NCBI GenBank assembly: GCA_026745465.1
Contig: JACYXH010000090.1
Location: 371,501 to 435,500, forward strand
Direction: 5' to 3'
Source of the DNA: Lota lota
Lineage: Eukaryota; Chordata; Actinopteri; Gadiformes; Lotidae
DNA: 64,000 nucleotides
A model generated the notes under the pieces. The model was not told where the DNA came from and made no database searches. It saw nothing but the letters and a program-made list of their open reading frames with translations. This document shows positions 43,085 to 64,000 of the stretch, one piece after another. The position numbers and the translations under genes were made by a program. Every line of letters starts with the position of its first letter. The first letter of the stretch is position 1.

Positions 43085-45502
43085 CTGCAGGTCTCTTCAC
43101 AAGGCTCTTCAGTCCTCACAGAAGTCTGGAGAGTGGGGCTACACTGACCACCCTCTCCCGTCCTACTTTTCTTCATTTATATACTGCTAGTCTAGCACTG
43201 GACATGTTAATGGCGACACAAAGGTCAACTGCTCTGTGTTCTTTGTGAAGATGGCCTGGTTACAGTACGACGCGGCCAGGGCTGCCATGATCTAAACACT
43301 CCAGCACGCACACTGAACATGAGGACTGCACAGGTCCTTTTCAAACAAAGGGCCATTATTGCAAGGTTCAGAGACTATTGAAGTACTTTACCAGACTCAT
43401 ACGTTTCGGTAGAGGTATAGCCAGGCTGAATCTCATCCATGCTGGTAGTGTGTCGAATCCACATAATAGCCCCTGATGCTACTGAGGTTCATTAATCAGC
43501 TTCTGGTGGATATGCAGGGTTTAATATTAGGTAGCTATAGTAATATGCGGGTTGCATGCACTCCTGAAGCAACATCAACCACAACATGATTCAGGTGGCG
43601 TGTACACGCCGCTGGATCCACAGATGTTCCACGGGCATGCCGGTATCATTTTGTGTAACCTTTTCTGTCATGGAGACAGCTGTTTCAATCCGAGCAAAGA
43701 TGGATAATGGATGATCTCGGGGGGATTTGCAACCCTGCGATCAATCATGCGTTGACTGCAGACAGAACCCTGAGGTCCAAGGGTCCTGGAGAACAGGTTC
43801 TGCACCACGGCTCCCTGGGGAGAATACAAGAGGGGCCTGACCCCTCCGCCTCACCGTTTCCCTCCCATGAACCTTGGAAGTCCTTCAGAAGACCCGCGTT
43901 TCTCGACCGGCTCCTTCCTGCCGCTGACAATATACATAAAACAGATCTGGCTTTAAGGGACGTCAGTTTCCATGCAAGGAGAAAAATAAAACCCAGTGTT
44001 GCTGCAGTGCGGTCTGTGGTGTGGGGTTGCCGTGACGATGGGTTGACAACAGACTCGGACTGAAATTAGCACAGACCATTAGGCAAAGACTGTTTTGGGG
44101 GCTCGGTAGGTCATGAAAACTCCAGCGGCCGGCTGGACGATTGGCGGTCTAAGAAACCTATTCAGTGATGTTAAATGGACAAGACTGGGGCACAAGGGGC
44201 GTCGGTCGTTTCTTGGCTCGCTCACGCAGCTTTGTGTCATGAATTTAACCAAATCGCGGTGAACCCTTCAACAACTTCAACATTAATCGTAAGGTCATTT
44301 ATGACGGTACTCGAATAGCGAAGTGGGAAAATATGCCTTAGCATGCTGGGTTGATCCGATTGTAAATGTCCTATTTTATTCCTGAAAAAACTATAGACTT
44401 AGACTTCCACCCTATCTTATCTTTATTTGCGGTCTACTTTGGCCTGCACTGAGAACGTATTGAAGTAGCGGTGTGTCAGAGGATGGGTTTGATCCAGCAT
44501 CTCTACAAACTGAGGAAGAGGAGGAGGGAACGAGCAAGGGGCCGTTTGCTCCTCCTCACATGAAGCATTATCCCTCAGCCTTTGAGGCCAAGCACAAAGG
44601 ACGAGGGGGTCATGAGTTCAACGCGCCTCAGACCCTTCCTGAGCCTCGGATCGCAGGGCATTCATCTGCAGACGCAACCACAAAAAGCATCTGTGTGTGC
44701 CATTCAGCGTCGCGGACCAGAGCAGGGCCAGGCTAGTGCCCGCGAGGGGTAACGAGGGGCCCCACTGCCAGAGACTAGGAGACGAGGTCTCCCCAGACAC
44801 CCACATAGAGGAACCAGGGCCGGGACATCAAGGGCTGGGGATTTGGACCGACATGAAACGAGATAGGAAATCTACAAACCGCAAGCACATAATTAAATGA
44901 TAGCTACAGAGCTAAAGGAATTAACAGGAAGTAAACATGTAGCATTTTCCTCCCCACTGAACAAGTGAACGACAGGAAGCGAGTCCACTGTTCCACTGCT
45001 GAATTAAATCACGTGTGTCAATGAAATTGCAGTAGCCTTTGTCCTGATGGTGTGCAGGGATATTTAGAGTATATCAAAAGGTTAAAAAAAAAAAACACTG
45101 AAGCCTTACCAGACAACAGGAATGCATCTATCCCAGCCAGTAATGAGAAAAACATGCGTCCCACTGACCTCTGCAGCCAATGAGCAGCCAGTATGAGCCT
45201 TCAAAGAAACGCTCTGTCTCTCTCTCTATCAAAATTGAGGATGTTAAGTGCTATACGGCCCCCTCCCCTACTCTGAGACCATCAGCTTCTCAGACTTATG
45301 GGTCGGGGGCGGGGGGAGGGGTAGAAGATAACTCTGGTTTGACTACAGTAGTGTTTGACATTACATCATGCTTACATCATCCTGGGTCTGCAGCCAATCA
45401 TGAAGTGTTTTTACTTTTCCATGACTGCGCTCGTGTTCCCGCGGTCGAGGCCATAGCGTCGGAGTGCAGGAGGAGACAGAGGTCTTCACCAGGGGAGTGG
45501 GG

Positions 45503-45637
45503 GTTGAGTGGGAGAGACCCATTCACTGGGGGGGGGGGGGGGGGGGGGGGGGGGAGTTGAATGGGAGAGGGCTGTTCACCGGGGGGGGGGGGGTGGTTGA
45601 GTGGGAGAGAGCCATTCATTGGGGGGGGGGGGGGGGG
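45503..45637. repeat. triplicated unit with expanded G-runs
   Basis: Three copies of a unit reading TTGAGTGGGAGAGAGCCATT then CA, each ending in a G-run: G27 at 45528-45554, G13 at 45581-45593 and G17 at 45621-45637. The middle copy has TTGAATGGGAGAGGGCTGTT. Confidence 0.93.
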
Positions 45638-46531
45638 TAGAGGAATTAGCTGGTCACCAGCAGCTCACTGTGGGAGATAGTGTAGTGATAGTGTAGTAGG
45701 CTTTTGGGATCGATGAAGGAACTGAACTAAAGGGGCCAGCCAAGGACTGTTCAGAACGGTCTAGGGTCCTCTCTGTCACTGTGCCAGGTAACCTAACACC
45801 AGCCCTACAAGGTTGGGTTATGGTTGAAACTGATATTCTCCAACAAACTCCCTAGCCAGTAAACACGCTACAAATCCTAACTGTTCGCTTAGCATCATAT
45901 GGTAGGGAGAGAATGTGGTTTCAAAATCACATTGTAAAAACAGATCATGTGCTTCTGTCCAAAGTAGGCGATCCATCATAATCGAAATCCCTGCACAGTC
46001 CTTATTAAATAAAACGTATACCAGTTATTTCGAAGTAGCTAAATTGTTTACTTAATTGTAATAGCCATACTAGATCCACTATCTCTCTCAGCTGCAAGAA
46101 GAGACAAGAACCGAGGTGTACTTACAGATAATATGCATGAATCACACCCAAAAGAATTTGCAGACTTTGCCATTTTACCCCTCTCTTATCTCTATGAGAT
46201 CTACTGATGTCTGTTGTAGTAGCCACTTCATGATCTAATGGTCACATTGCAGCTATTGAAATGTTAATTAAAGAGCACTTAATTACATTAGCATGATTAC
46301 ATCATATTTTCATCGTCCTTTGTCTTAGAGATCATGTGACGTGAAGGAGAAAATGTTTAAATATTTGTTGTTATTTGAGAGCTTTTGGCAGGCGGGAAAA
46401 CAGCAGGACTGGTCGACCGGCTTTCTATCTTTCAAGAAGCGCCTGCCTGCTGCGTTTCAAAAGATGGGAGAAACAGGGAAGGTCCCATGTGGATACACCT
46501 GGGTTTGAAAGTGTGCGTGTGTGTATATGAA

Positions 46532-46850
<319 letters not shown>

Positions 46851-47343
46851 AAGGGAGAGAGATGTGGTTTGAGCTACGCCCTGCTAATCGTTGCCTCCTG
46901 GCTGTACAGTGCTTTGATACTGGAGGTCTGGAGCTTCACTCAAAGGCCTTCTTTGTGAATCAGGTGCATTCTTTATTTTCACAGTTTCAACTGCTACCTC
47001 TTCTGTCTGGGCATGAAAATCTACACAAACACGACCAGGAGCAAAGTAGGTGTTCTCAACATTTCCAAAACGTCAGCACAATTATTTTCCTGAAATGTAT
47101 ACGAGATAAGGATCACATTTCTAAATCGTAAAAGATTGTCGTATTATATACGTATTACATGACGGCAAATGAGGAACCCGAACCTCGAACCCGAACCACC
47201 TGAACTAACCGATTACAGCACCGTTCTAATCGAGGATAGGATAGAAAGTGGTCTTAGGAAACGGCTTGTGACCAAGTTGTTATGGTTGAATGAAATATCA
47301 AAGAGCATGGATTAAGCAAATGTAAAGGGTGGTTATTTCTTTG

Positions 47344-47465
<122 letters not shown>

Positions 47466-47789
47466 TGTGTGTGTGTCTGTGTGCGTGGCTTGTATATGGG
47501 TGTGTGGGTGTCTCTGTCCTGCGCGGTTCAAGTATGTTGTCTGTGGTGTAGACAGCCTGTGGTAGCCTGCCTGTGTGTTTATCTGTCCGTCTTGACCTCA
47601 CCATCAGATCCTGAAGTTATGCGACTCCAGAGCTACGCAAGCAAAAAGGTCTACCTTGGTTTGTTTACTAATTCCTTTGGCTCACCTCTCAGGAAAAGAG
47701 GGCTATAAATGAGTGTGGACATGGCCCTCACCCTGACATACCTCGCCTGACTACCTCCTTCCTACTGCTGCCACACCCTGGGGGTACAC

Positions 47790-48125
47790 CTCCAGCACTC
47801 TGACCCTAAGGTCTGGGAGGTACACTACCAGCCAGCTCTGACCCTGAGGTCTGGGTGGTACACTACCAGCCAGCTCTGACCCTGAGGTCTGGGTGGTACA
47901 CTACCAGCCAGCTCTGACCCTGAGGTCTGGGTGGTACACTACCAGCCAGCTCTGACCCTGAGGTCTGGGAGGTACACTACCAGCCAGCTCTGACCCTGAG
48001 GTCTGGGAGGTACACTACCAGCCAGCTCTGACCCTGAGGTCTGGGAGGTACACTACCAGCCAGCTCTGACCCTGAGGTCTGGGTGGTACACTACCAGCCA
48101 GCTCTGACCCTGAGGTCTGGGAGTG
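47790..48125. repeat. 38-bp minisatellite
   Basis: About nine near-identical copies of a unit containing CTCTGACCCTGAGGTCTGGG followed by AGGTACACTACCAGCCAG. A GGG-A/T-GG difference is the main variant. Confidence 0.96.
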
Positions 48126-48160
48126 AGATGATAAAGCAGCAATATCAACCACGGCCATCA

Positions 48161-48222
48161 CCTGCTGGTTTCAAAGAACCGTTCTTATGCTTCCATAAGA
48201 ACGTTTTTTTGAAACCAGCAGG
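48161..48222. repeat. 62-bp near-perfect inverted repeat
   Basis: A 29-base arm at 48161-48189 (begins CCTGCTGGTTTCAAA, ends GTTCTTATG) is complementary to 48194-48222 with two mismatches and a CTTC loop. A second inverted repeat, ACACGGTTG at 48236-48244 with CAACCGTGT at 48255-48263, follows 14 bases later. No transposon family was recognised. Confidence 0.92.
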
Positions 48223-48741
48223 AATAACAGAAATAACACGGTTGACTTACCAGCCAACCGTGTGGTAGTGGGTGGGTGCACTCATTGGTGGGTTTCAACA
48301 GAAGAAAGGAAACGTCTTTCTGAAGCTAAGAGTAAGAGGGCCGCTGGAGCGACCTCCAGATAGCTGAGCTGTGGCTCCTTATTCAGACCGCAGACTGTGA
48401 GAGAGACCGAGCCACCATCTGACTAGCACACCAACATTTTCCTTTCGAGCTGTCGGCCACCATGGAAGTACTCTGCAAAGGTTTTTCCTCAAGTTCCCTC
48501 GAAACCCACGATGGGTGAGTGGGAGGGAACGCTGCTCAAAGCGGCTGTGGCCGGGGTGGTTAAAGGCAGAGTCTGCTACGCAGCTGCTAATACACCAGCG
48601 GAACCAGCCGACACCATCGGATGTTCCAAGATGGCGCCTGTGGGCCGAGCAGTTAAGGACGGCTATGTCTGTGTGGACATAGAACCTCCATGAGGAAGAC
48701 TCTCCTGACCACACTTCCTCTCGGTGAGGTCGGCACGCTGC

Positions 48742-49053
48742 CACTTCACAGACCCACTCTCATCCTTGGAGCGCTGCTACCAAACAGACCCACTCTCATC
48801 CTTGGAGCGCTGCTACCAAACAGACCCACTCTCATCCATGGAGCGCTGCTACCTCATAGACCCACTCTCATCCTTGGAGCGCTGCTACCTCATAGACCCA
48901 CTCTCATCCTTGGAGCGCTGCTACCAAACAGACCCACTCTCATCCTTGGAGCGCTGCTACCTCATAGACCCACTCTCATCCTTGGAGCGCTGCTACCAAA
49001 CAGACCCACTCTCATCCTTGGAGCGCTGCTACCTCATAGACCCACTCTCAGCT
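48742..49053. repeat. 36-bp minisatellite
   Basis: Eight full copies plus a partial one. The unit contains GACCCACTCTCATCCTTGGA then GCGCTGCTAC and ends in either CAAACA or CTCATA; the ends alternate in the right half. The length is a multiple of three, so two plus-strand frames stay open for over 120 codons. Confidence 0.95.
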
Positions 49054-52000
49054 CTAGAGACTAGGGGCTTGAAGGTTGAGGGGGGGGGGGGTTTAGGGTT
49101 ACAGTCAGGGATAGGAGCGATGCAAGCCACTGAATTCTCACTCACTACAGTCCAAGCTGCTGTTGAAGCCATCACAATGTACACCCCTCGCCTTCCTGCA
49201 ATTGCAAAATAACAAAACAACTTTCAGCCGTATTTAGGTGACCTTGCCATCCTTCAAAATGTCATGGGCTGTGTTCCAAGTAGAAGCCATAACCAAGATA
49301 CAGAAGGTCTCCACCCAGAAGTAAGAGGAATAGAATTGTACCAACCGCCAACGCTAGCAGCAGCATGATATCACGCCTGCATTAGACAACAACAAGCACA
49401 AATGCTACAAATTAGCATTCTCCTCAGACATGAGGCTCTGGGCTTCGTATGTAGCTGTGACAGTCACACCAGACTTTCCAGGCCAATAAACGTTTCAATT
49501 TTGTGTTGGCTCGCCATCTGCCGTTTTTGCTTTTCTAAAAAGCCTTTCCATAACAGTAACATTCCTCATGCTAAACCCCTGGGGAACGTGGCAAGGAAAC
49601 AAGAATATAGAAAACAGTTAAGGAATCTCTGCTATGCCAAACTGTTCTGCACAGCAGAGAAACAACTGCCTTGCTATGAATGATCTGTATTAGCAACTCT
49701 GTAGGAGAAACCGTACAAAAGGTTTTATTTCTAATAAGTCACTGATAGACCCTGTTCGACCCCCAGGGACAAACCACCATTTCATGTCGGAAAGAAAACA
49801 AACTCACAGAATATGCCTGTCCCAGCCACCCTCACAGCTGGCACAACAATTAGTCATATTCACTGTTTAGCAGTGAATATCCCTTTCAGTTTTTCCCTCA
49901 ATAAGGTAGTGCAAATGTAACAGACAGTATTTAAACTCTAAATGTAACTATCAGGGAACATTCAAACAAAGCAAGGAAAAGCTTGGAATGCACCAATTCA
50001 TCCTAATGAATAAATAAACAGAACATGTGGACGCTGTTTGCTCCAGGACACCACCAGGAACAGTGCGCTTACGCAGCAACAATGAGTGTTTCTAAAGGAG
50101 ACTTGTGGAGGGTTCCATCATGATGCGGTTGCAGTCAAGGACGCCGGGCTATGGTTATGAGGGTTCAAGAACTTCGACTTCAGCGCAGCAGAATTGTGGA
50201 TACGAAAAAAACATGTAATTAAATTTAACGTGTTTTGTTTTTCCGGAAACGATTATTTTGAAAAGAACATTGAGTGATAAACATTTTCTCTTTTTTTAAC
50301 CTTTTTACCTGGTTGCTTTTGACATTTTATCTAATTTGTGAATTATTGTGCGATTTATTTTAAGTGTGACTTGAACGAAAAGTCCAAAAATATAACACAA
50401 TTTTTTATTACGTGTCTTGTTTCCCTGAAAGTCAGTTCTATTTTATGTAAACGCATCATTAAACAAAGCAATAAAATCATTGATTACTGATTTCATTTAT
50501 CCTTACTTTACCTTTAAATACGATGGAAAGAATCCCCTGCCCTGCCGAATTAAATGAACCTCTTGTGGGAGAACTCAACATCCAGAAGGGCAAAGCAGTG
50601 GCATATTCTCTCCCTAGTTAGTTTTTATGCTGTAGTCGATGACAACACAGATGGAATGTGTTGGAATGGGTGTTCATATTATGTCCGCCCAGGTGTCACC
50701 AGACGACGTGAAGTCATAACGGGAGATTCAAACCATCTGTGAGACCCGGGACGTTGTTCGCATTGCCTCCCGCCTCGCACCGTCTAGATGCCTTTGCTCG
50801 GCAGGACCCCGTTAATCCGAAATATAAATGTTGCGTTTAGGCTGTCAGCGTGATGCTAGGGATCCTCATAGATGTGCACTGTAAAGACGAGCAGTCCGGG
50901 TGGTGTCGACAGCTCCGCAGCAAGGCAAAGGCCAGTCTTCTCGCCGGGTGCCTGGCTGCCGTCTCCTTGCAAACATATGCACTCGAGAGGAACCTCGCCA
51001 ACTGGTGGATGCAGCGTTCCGTACGGGCGCCGGGGGGCTAACGGCCCCCGCGTCCATGGAGCAGCTGAAACAGGTGTCGACCTCTGAGGTTGCACGTTTA
51101 CCCATGCTAGTGCGATTAACACCGGGTCATCAACAACGGACACACAGGTTGTTTTTTTCTCCTTCTACTCCTGACGGTGTCTGTTGGCCGGATGACAAAG
51201 CGGTAGCGGAGCCTTCCGAAAACGTCTCAGGCGGGCTGACGCCGTCTCACTCTCACCAGCATCTAAGGAACAATTTATATCCCCACTCATCTGGGAAGTT
51301 ACTGAAATATTTATCCCGACCTCAAGTACTGTTGAATATTAAAACAGAAGTCTGGCATTACGTTTTTCTTCTTGCCAACGTCTCCAATGGAACAACCAGA
51401 GCATAAAAACATGGGCTCGTCGTTATTGGCTGTTTTATTGGGGAAGTCGTGGATTCACACCGTCTTTGTATTAGGACTCTAAATTGGGTTTGGCCATTAA
51501 CAAGTGGTGTTGCGGCATTCCAAAGCAAATGTCAAATGAGAAACAAAGAACCATACTGAGACAACTGCTTTTTCATCCTGATTTCCTTGGTTATATAGTT
51601 GGTGGATTTATTTGATATTTTTTGTGTTTTTTGCTTGTGGAAACAAAATGTTAAGAGGGTTAAAACTTGGATAACTTTACAAGGAGGTATGGCTGACACT
51701 CCAAATTTGATCCTGGTGTTTGGAACTCAGCTTAGGAGTGAATTAGAGACAAGTAGAAACTGTACTTAATGAATAGCAGCTAACAGGTGAGACGCTAAAT
51801 AAAACCAGAGGGGTCCAGACCCTCAAACAGAATACCAATTAAACCAAACCAGTTTCATATTTTTACAACGTAATCCTCTGAGGTCCGGGTGCCTTGAAAC
51901 CCAAAATCCATGAACGTAACCGGGTCCTGGTGGCACCATGACCTTTTATAATACAGTGTTCACTTCAAAGGCGCCAGGCCACTGCCCCCTGTAACTCTAC

Positions 52001-52129
52001 TTCCGGAAGGCCGGATCATAGAAAAAGCATACTTAAAGGGGATTAAAAGGGCCAATTCTAATCAGATTCCTAACAGATCAGGAGGCAGAAGGAGGCAGAG
52101 AAGGAGGAGTGGGGCTAGACGAAATTAGC

Positions 52130-52260
<131 letters not shown>

Positions 52261-53542
52261 TTGGTGGAGCCAAGAGTGGAGCTAATGACTGTGGTGGTAT
52301 CTGGCACTGAGGCAAAGTCTCCCTAGCTCCTTTAAAGTTCCCTCCAGCCCATAGCCACTATGTCATGGCCAACCTATACTAAGCTATCGTGCAATTATAT
52401 GAATATCAAGGTCTTTCCTTCCATCCATTACCGTGACATGTCGCTGGGAACATTCTGAAGGCCCTTCCTCTCTTTCTAGAGCCGGGAGCGTTGCGGTGGT
52501 TAGCCGGATCCGGCTAGCTCATGGCACAGGATACCCGGGTTGTACAGAATATACAAGTGATGCTCTCAAGGTGCATTGTGTGGAGTCCATGTTGGAATTG
52601 GAGAAGCTTTGATAGGAAGTTCTTATCAAAGGAAACCATCCGCGTCAGAGTCAAACATGTGCAGCCATTTTAATTGGAATACATGAAGAGAGTAGGTTAA
52701 TGCCCCAGGGACACTTCTGATAACATCTTGAACGCTCAAGTAATTCAGTTTATCTGCCACAGAAAATGTTAGCATAATTTAGAAGAACTGATTCAATTTG
52801 ATTTGACAGGAGTATAGCATTTAAAAAGCATACAACTAAACTACGCTGAACCAGACTGTAGATACAAGCAACTCCTTTATCTCCCCAAGTCATCTGCGAA
52901 GTTAATGAAATCTTTATTCAAGCTCAGCAAAATGAACGTTGAATATTTTATGTGCAATACGGTACAACACTGCGCAGAGAGCATCCATCTATACTGCATC
53001 GTAACTAATTAGATAATGGAAGACTTGCCTTGTGTTTGTCATCTAATTTCACATTCTAAAAGGGACCTGGGATACAAACAAACGAATCCCAGCAAAAGGG
53101 CAGCAAGGCAGTATTAAACACAAGCCAGCCTCTCTGATGGCAAGACATCCCACTATATATGGTGTTGTCTATTCAATTGTTCTCATTGGCTGAGTAATAA
53201 AACGCAGGTTCTGCTCTCCCACTCCATCCATCAAGCTGAAGGAGGCCTCTCTCCCTTGCCTCTCTGGCACAGCCCAGCCAGCCCTCTGTGAGGCAGGGAC
53301 CTTCACAGAGATAAGAGCGCTCAGAGACGGAACAGTTTGGGCCTGTCACTGTTCCCACTGTTGTTTCTAGATAAGGCAAATATGTGCACTGCATACAGGA
53401 ACTCACAGGAACTCGCTGCTGTAGCCCACGCTACGTCCGTCAGTGAGAAGCACTCCGGTAAGGTTGGTTTGCTGGTATTAGTTAAATGGTTAATGACTGA
53501 CGAGTAGCAAACAAAACAAAAACATACCACACATCACAACAC

Positions 53543-53671
<129 letters not shown>

Positions 53672-54869
53672 CTGGGGCACAACCATGCTATGTGAACTCG
53701 CTATGCACCGTACAGGTTTCAACAGCCCACAGGAAACAATACATTGCAGGCTTGCTATGCTTAACTCTCCCTCTGCAGATGCCGTTTGCTGAAGAAAGCA
53801 ATATGTTTATACAGGGTCCCTGATTGGTTGACACACTGCATTCAATCATAGAGTCCTTAAATTCCTTATAGAGTTCAGAACTCTATTTGTCAGCAAAAGG
53901 CTGCGATAAACAGTGTTAGCATATTTGTGCTCGGCAGTGGCCGTGCATCTGTGAGTGCGTTTATGTGTGTGTATGTGTGTATGGTGTGTGTGTGCCAGAG
54001 GCCATGCCAGGGAAAGCTGTAACCTAGCCCTGAAGGTTACTGGTGTCTGGGCAGGCCACACAGCTTCCTTTCCCACTTTATTAGCGTTGTGCCGACCGTT
54101 GGTCCAACAAGTCTCAGCCTGATGGAAGGTCTCTTGGAAGCTGTACAGAGGTCGAGGAAAAGCCTTTCGGACACTCCAGGAGAGCAGCGAAGCCTTGAAG
54201 CATCGACAGACTTTGTGCTGCTACTAAACCGCAGGTAGGAGGCAAGTCCAGGCCGGTGGAGCGAACAGAAACAGACACCACGTCACAAAGCCCTGAATCA
54301 TGTGCTTGCTTTCCTATGAAACGCTATGATGTCAAGCTGTCCCCGACCAATGTCCTCTTACTCACTAACCATACGACTGTGAGAAATGGCCATCATCATA
54401 AGGACACAAATAAGGCCACACCGTCTAAATAATTATCTTTTCAGTTACATATTTCTGCTTTACAGCCCTGTGTACCGATAGTAACCCCGAAGAGGCCTGG
54501 CCAAGATATTAGTGACCATATATGTTCACGCTCCTTGCCTCCCATTTCAACCCGAGACGACGACATGTTTGCAGACCAAGTGTTTAACATGAGGCAGTGT
54601 TTGTGTGCTTTCATCTCCACTCTTTCAACTGTTTAAATATGCCTTTCATAACTCACTCACATCAGGCCTCACGGCCTCAAGCACTAAACGGCCGCGCTCT
54701 ACACGTCTGGTTTCACCGATTAACCAAGTGAAAACCCGACCGGCACAAGCCGATCTATCAATCCCGTGTTCCTTGACGGAGAAAGGATTTTATGTCGGGC
54801 CCCTCATCAGTATGTGCGATGCCCCCAAAAAGTCAACCGGTACCCTTTTTACCGCCTCATCTGACGTAC

Positions 54870-54962
54870 CTGGTTCCTTCTTGCTCCCCTTCCCCCCGTC
54901 TCGGTTCTTCTTCAGCACCGCCTTGAACATGGTGTGTTTACTGGAGACTCTCCGGTTCCTCC
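54870..54962 (-). CDS. tanc1: tanc1 coding exon 1 with start codon (residues 1-20)
   Basis: 93 bp exon with ATG at 54930-54928. It encodes MFKAVLKKNRDGGKGSKKEP plus one base, and the donor is CCAG/GTACGT with GT at 54869-54868. Mammalian TANC1 begins [20 protein letters not shown] (recalled), so the start is well supported; A at -3 fits a vertebrate start context. The 32 bases before the ATG are 5' UTR, and the acceptor TCTTGCAG (AG at 54964-54963) shows that a non-coding exon lies further upstream, to the right. The leader frame has no stop between acceptor and ATG, so the start rests on homology and not on an upstream stop. The very basic N-terminus resembles a membrane- or partner-binding tail, but this is only inference. 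Confidence 0.93.

Positions 54963-64000
<9,038 letters not shown>

Noticed and set aside
43707-44063. Open frame of 118 codons in a CpG-bearing part of the long intron
   Set aside because: No recognisable family, no splice or promoter support, and a mixed composition expected of GC-richer intron sequence.
48724-49212. Open frame of 162 codons on the plus strand
   Set aside because: It is a translation of the 36-bp minisatellite plus flanking sequence, with no protein-like composition.
50850-51406. Overlapping open frames on both strands (up to 168 codons) in a GC-richer segment
   Set aside because: The frames overlap on both strands as chance open frames do, and none resembles a known protein or a tanc1 alternative exon.

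Overview
This is vertebrate nuclear DNA, almost certainly from a teleost fish. It holds short exons with GT-AG splice sites in very long introns, no prokaryotic-style gene packing, an extreme load of dinucleotide microsatellites (14 pure tracts of 80 bp or more) and at least nine minisatellite arrays. Such tandem-repeat density is known for cod-like fishes (Gadiformes), but that placement is only an inference.

The one gene I can support is tanc1 on the minus strand (TPR, ankyrin-repeat and coiled-coil containing protein 1, a postsynaptic scaffold). Reading right to left, six coding exons can be placed: 54870-54962 (carries the start codon), 35867-36079, 25196-25300, 7915-8051, 4287-4476 and 975-1295. 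They join in frame through introns of phase 1, 1, 1, 0, 1 and give the first 342 residues of the protein. This is the Ser/Thr/Pro-rich, probably disordered N-terminus. The P-loop ATPase-like core, ankyrin repeats, TPRs and C-terminal PDZ ligand would lie beyond the left edge. Teleosts carry tanc1a and tanc1b; I cannot tell which this is. The first coding exon has its own splice acceptor, so at least one non-coding exon and the promoter lie to its right, perhaps beyond the window.

Layout: 1-974 is the start of the intron after coding exon 6. Region 975-8051 has three exons close together, separated by introns rich in purine/pyrimidine repeats. Region 8052-25195 is a 17 kb intron with arrays of 36-38 bp period, an interstitial telomere-like tract and five tandem consensus CRE palindromes. 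Region 25301-35866 is a 10.6 kb intron with another array. Region 36080-54869 is the 18.8 kb first intron in the coding region, with long GT tracts, amplified G-runs, two more arrays and a 29-bp-stem hairpin. Region 54963-64000 is upstream transcribed or flanking sequence, plain except for a 199 bp pure TC tract.

No second protein gene, RNA gene, CRISPR array, intact transposon or viral relic was found. The many open frames over repeat arrays are repeat translations, not genes. I found no convincing new biological system. The points most worth checking are repeats that meet splicing (polypyrimidine microsatellites leading into three 3' splice sites, and a tandem NAGNAG acceptor), the CRE array, the higher-order 36 bp array, and the shared 36-38 bp period of seven unrelated minisatellites.
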